The notes under the pieces are model-generated. The model saw only the letters and a program-made list of their open reading frames with translations, ran no database searches and had not been told where the DNA came from. Both the position numbers and the translations under genes were made by a program. DNA of 6,572 nucleotides from an uncultured Eubacteriales bacterium (GTDB lineage Bacteria; Bacillota; Clostridia; Oscillospirales; Ruminococcaceae), in assembly GCA_900318545.1 (NCBI GenBank), contig ONLC01000124.1, forward strand, positions 1 through 6,572, in the 5' to 3' direction. Shown piece by piece: positions 5,615-6,572 of this stretch (position 1 is the stretch's first letter; each line of letters starts with the position of its first letter).

Positions 5615-6572
5615 ATGAATGATGTGATAAAAATAACGCTCGTTTTTGCGGTTCTGGCAGCACTTGTGCCTGCTCTTGTTTTCATCGGGAGAGACAAGCC
5701 CGAGGGCTCACAGGTCTCGGCTGTACCTGCCTCGGGGAGAACAGTCAGGGTACTCTCGGAAAGCACAGGCAAGACCGCTGACTATGACGAGACCGAGTTT
5801 ATAGCACTGTCGCTGATGGCTCAGATACCCGAAAGCTATGAGAATGAAGCTATAAAGGCTCAGGCTGTGCTTATACGCACCTATCTTGAACGCAGGCGCA
5901 GAGCCGAAAAGGAATCTCCGACTAAGGAGCTGAAGGGCGCTCTTGTCAGCGATGACAGGCAGAAATACCAGTCCTTCTTTACGAAGGCTCAGGCAAAAAA
6001 GTACTTCGGCAAGGATTTTGAGAACGTATTTTCAAGGCTTTGCAGGCTTACCGCCGACACAAAGACCGAAGTTCTGCTTTATGACGGCGAGCCTGTACTG
6101 CCTGCCTACCACGCAGTTTCCTGCGGAGTGACACGCTCAGCCAAGGACGCATGGGGACAGGATATACCCTATCTGGTCAGCGTGAAAGCCCTCAGGACAA
6201 TAAAAGCCCCGACTATGAGGCGGTAATAACACTCACTGTCGGGGAGCTTCAGAAAAAGCTTGAAAAGGCCTTTCCCGATATTGATTTTTCAAAGGCTGAG
6301 AAAAAAACTCTCACGGAGCTTGAGACAGACAAAAACGGGATCATCTCAAAAGCCCTTGTCTGCGGAAACGAAGTCTCCTCGGGGGAGCTTTGTGCGGCAC
6401 TGGGTCTGTCATCGCCCTGTGCCGAGGTGAAATACAAAAGCGGAAAATTCACGTTCACCACTCACGGGCTCGGGCACCTTGTAGGGCTGAGCCTTTACGG
6501 AGCAAACGCTATGGCACATGACGGAAAAGACCACAGGGATATACTTGAATACTATTTCAAGGGAGCGAAGGT
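5615..6572 (+). pseudogene. SpoIID/LytB-domain protein, frameshifted and cut by the window edge
   Basis: SpoIID proteins are membrane-anchored lytic transglycosylases that act on peptidoglycan in spore engulfment; related domains occur in other wall proteins. The N-terminal frame (5615-6226, 203 residues) has a membrane segment (about 5-24), the family motif IPESYENEAIKAQAV (71-85) followed by RTY, and YHAVSCGVTRSAKDAWGQ (165-182) ahead of PYLVSV. It then runs into 13 unrelated residues and a stop. The matching continuation is in the -1 frame from 6187 (SPQDNKSPDYEAVITLT) to the window end, including GLGHLVGLSLYGANAMA near the C-terminus, the counterpart of the family's GHGVGMSQYGA. One missing A in the AAA run at 6185-6187 would explain the break; it could be a real mutation or a sequence error. 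Gln70 stands where the family has its catalytic Glu, and the zinc-ligand Cys/His pattern is not seen around residues 108-121. The protein may therefore be non-enzymatic even if the frame is intact. Confidence 0.8.

Noticed and set aside
6180..6192. Programmed -1 ribosomal frameshift in the SpoIID-like gene
   Set aside because: The bases at the junction (GTG AAA GCC) do not form a slippery heptamer, and I see no clear stimulatory stem just downstream. A one-base deletion is simpler.
1..6572. CRISPR array, insertion sequence, toxin-antitoxin or phage-defence genes
   Set aside because: I found no regularly spaced direct repeats, terminal repeats, transposase motifs or defence-type domains. All sizeable coding regions belong to the families listed.

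Overview
The window looks like chromosomal DNA of an anaerobic Gram-positive of the Clostridia, most likely a Ruminococcus-like member of the Oscillospiraceae. The basis is the gene families (a DUF1385/YqhQ-type membrane protein, a SpoIID-domain protein, a stand-alone citrate synthase of the anaerobe type), strong AGGAGG-type ribosome binding sites, sigma-A style promoters and moderate GC. The genus is an inference. I see no mobile element, CRISPR array, tRNA or rRNA.

Left to centre (1-4018, all minus strand) is a tight operon. In transcription order it encodes a lipoprotein with FG-GAP/VCBS-like aspartate-rich motifs (2687-4018), an OmpR-family response regulator (1967-2671), a two-TM HAMP sensor histidine kinase (382-1938), and the N-terminal part of a DUF1385 (YqhQ) membrane protein cut by the window edge (1-407). 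The gaps are 15 nt and 28 nt, followed by a 26-nt overlap. A good promoter (4067-4095) drives the operon. A 14-bp inverted repeat (4038-4069) overlaps this promoter's -10 box and start point. It can act as the terminator of the upstream gene, as an operator, or both.

Centre right (4122-5468, minus strand) is a complete citrate synthase with all expected catalytic residues. It is driven by a full-consensus promoter (5514-5542), and its likely start is an internal ATG nine codons after the longest-ORF start.

Right end (5615-6572, plus strand), divergent from citrate synthase, is a SpoIID/LytB-domain gene. Its reading frame breaks near 6185-6190, where one base appears to be missing; the C-terminal half of the domain continues in the -1 frame to the window edge. 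The conserved catalytic Glu position is Gln, and the usual zinc-ligand motif is not recognisable. The 146-bp intergenic region holds the citrate synthase promoter, an 11-bp palindrome on its -35 box and a 10-bp stem inverted repeat.

Most of the window is ordinary core-genome content. The points most worth a second look are the lipoprotein/two-component/DUF1385 operon, the promoter-hairpin overlap in front of it, and the degenerate, frameshifted SpoIID-like gene.
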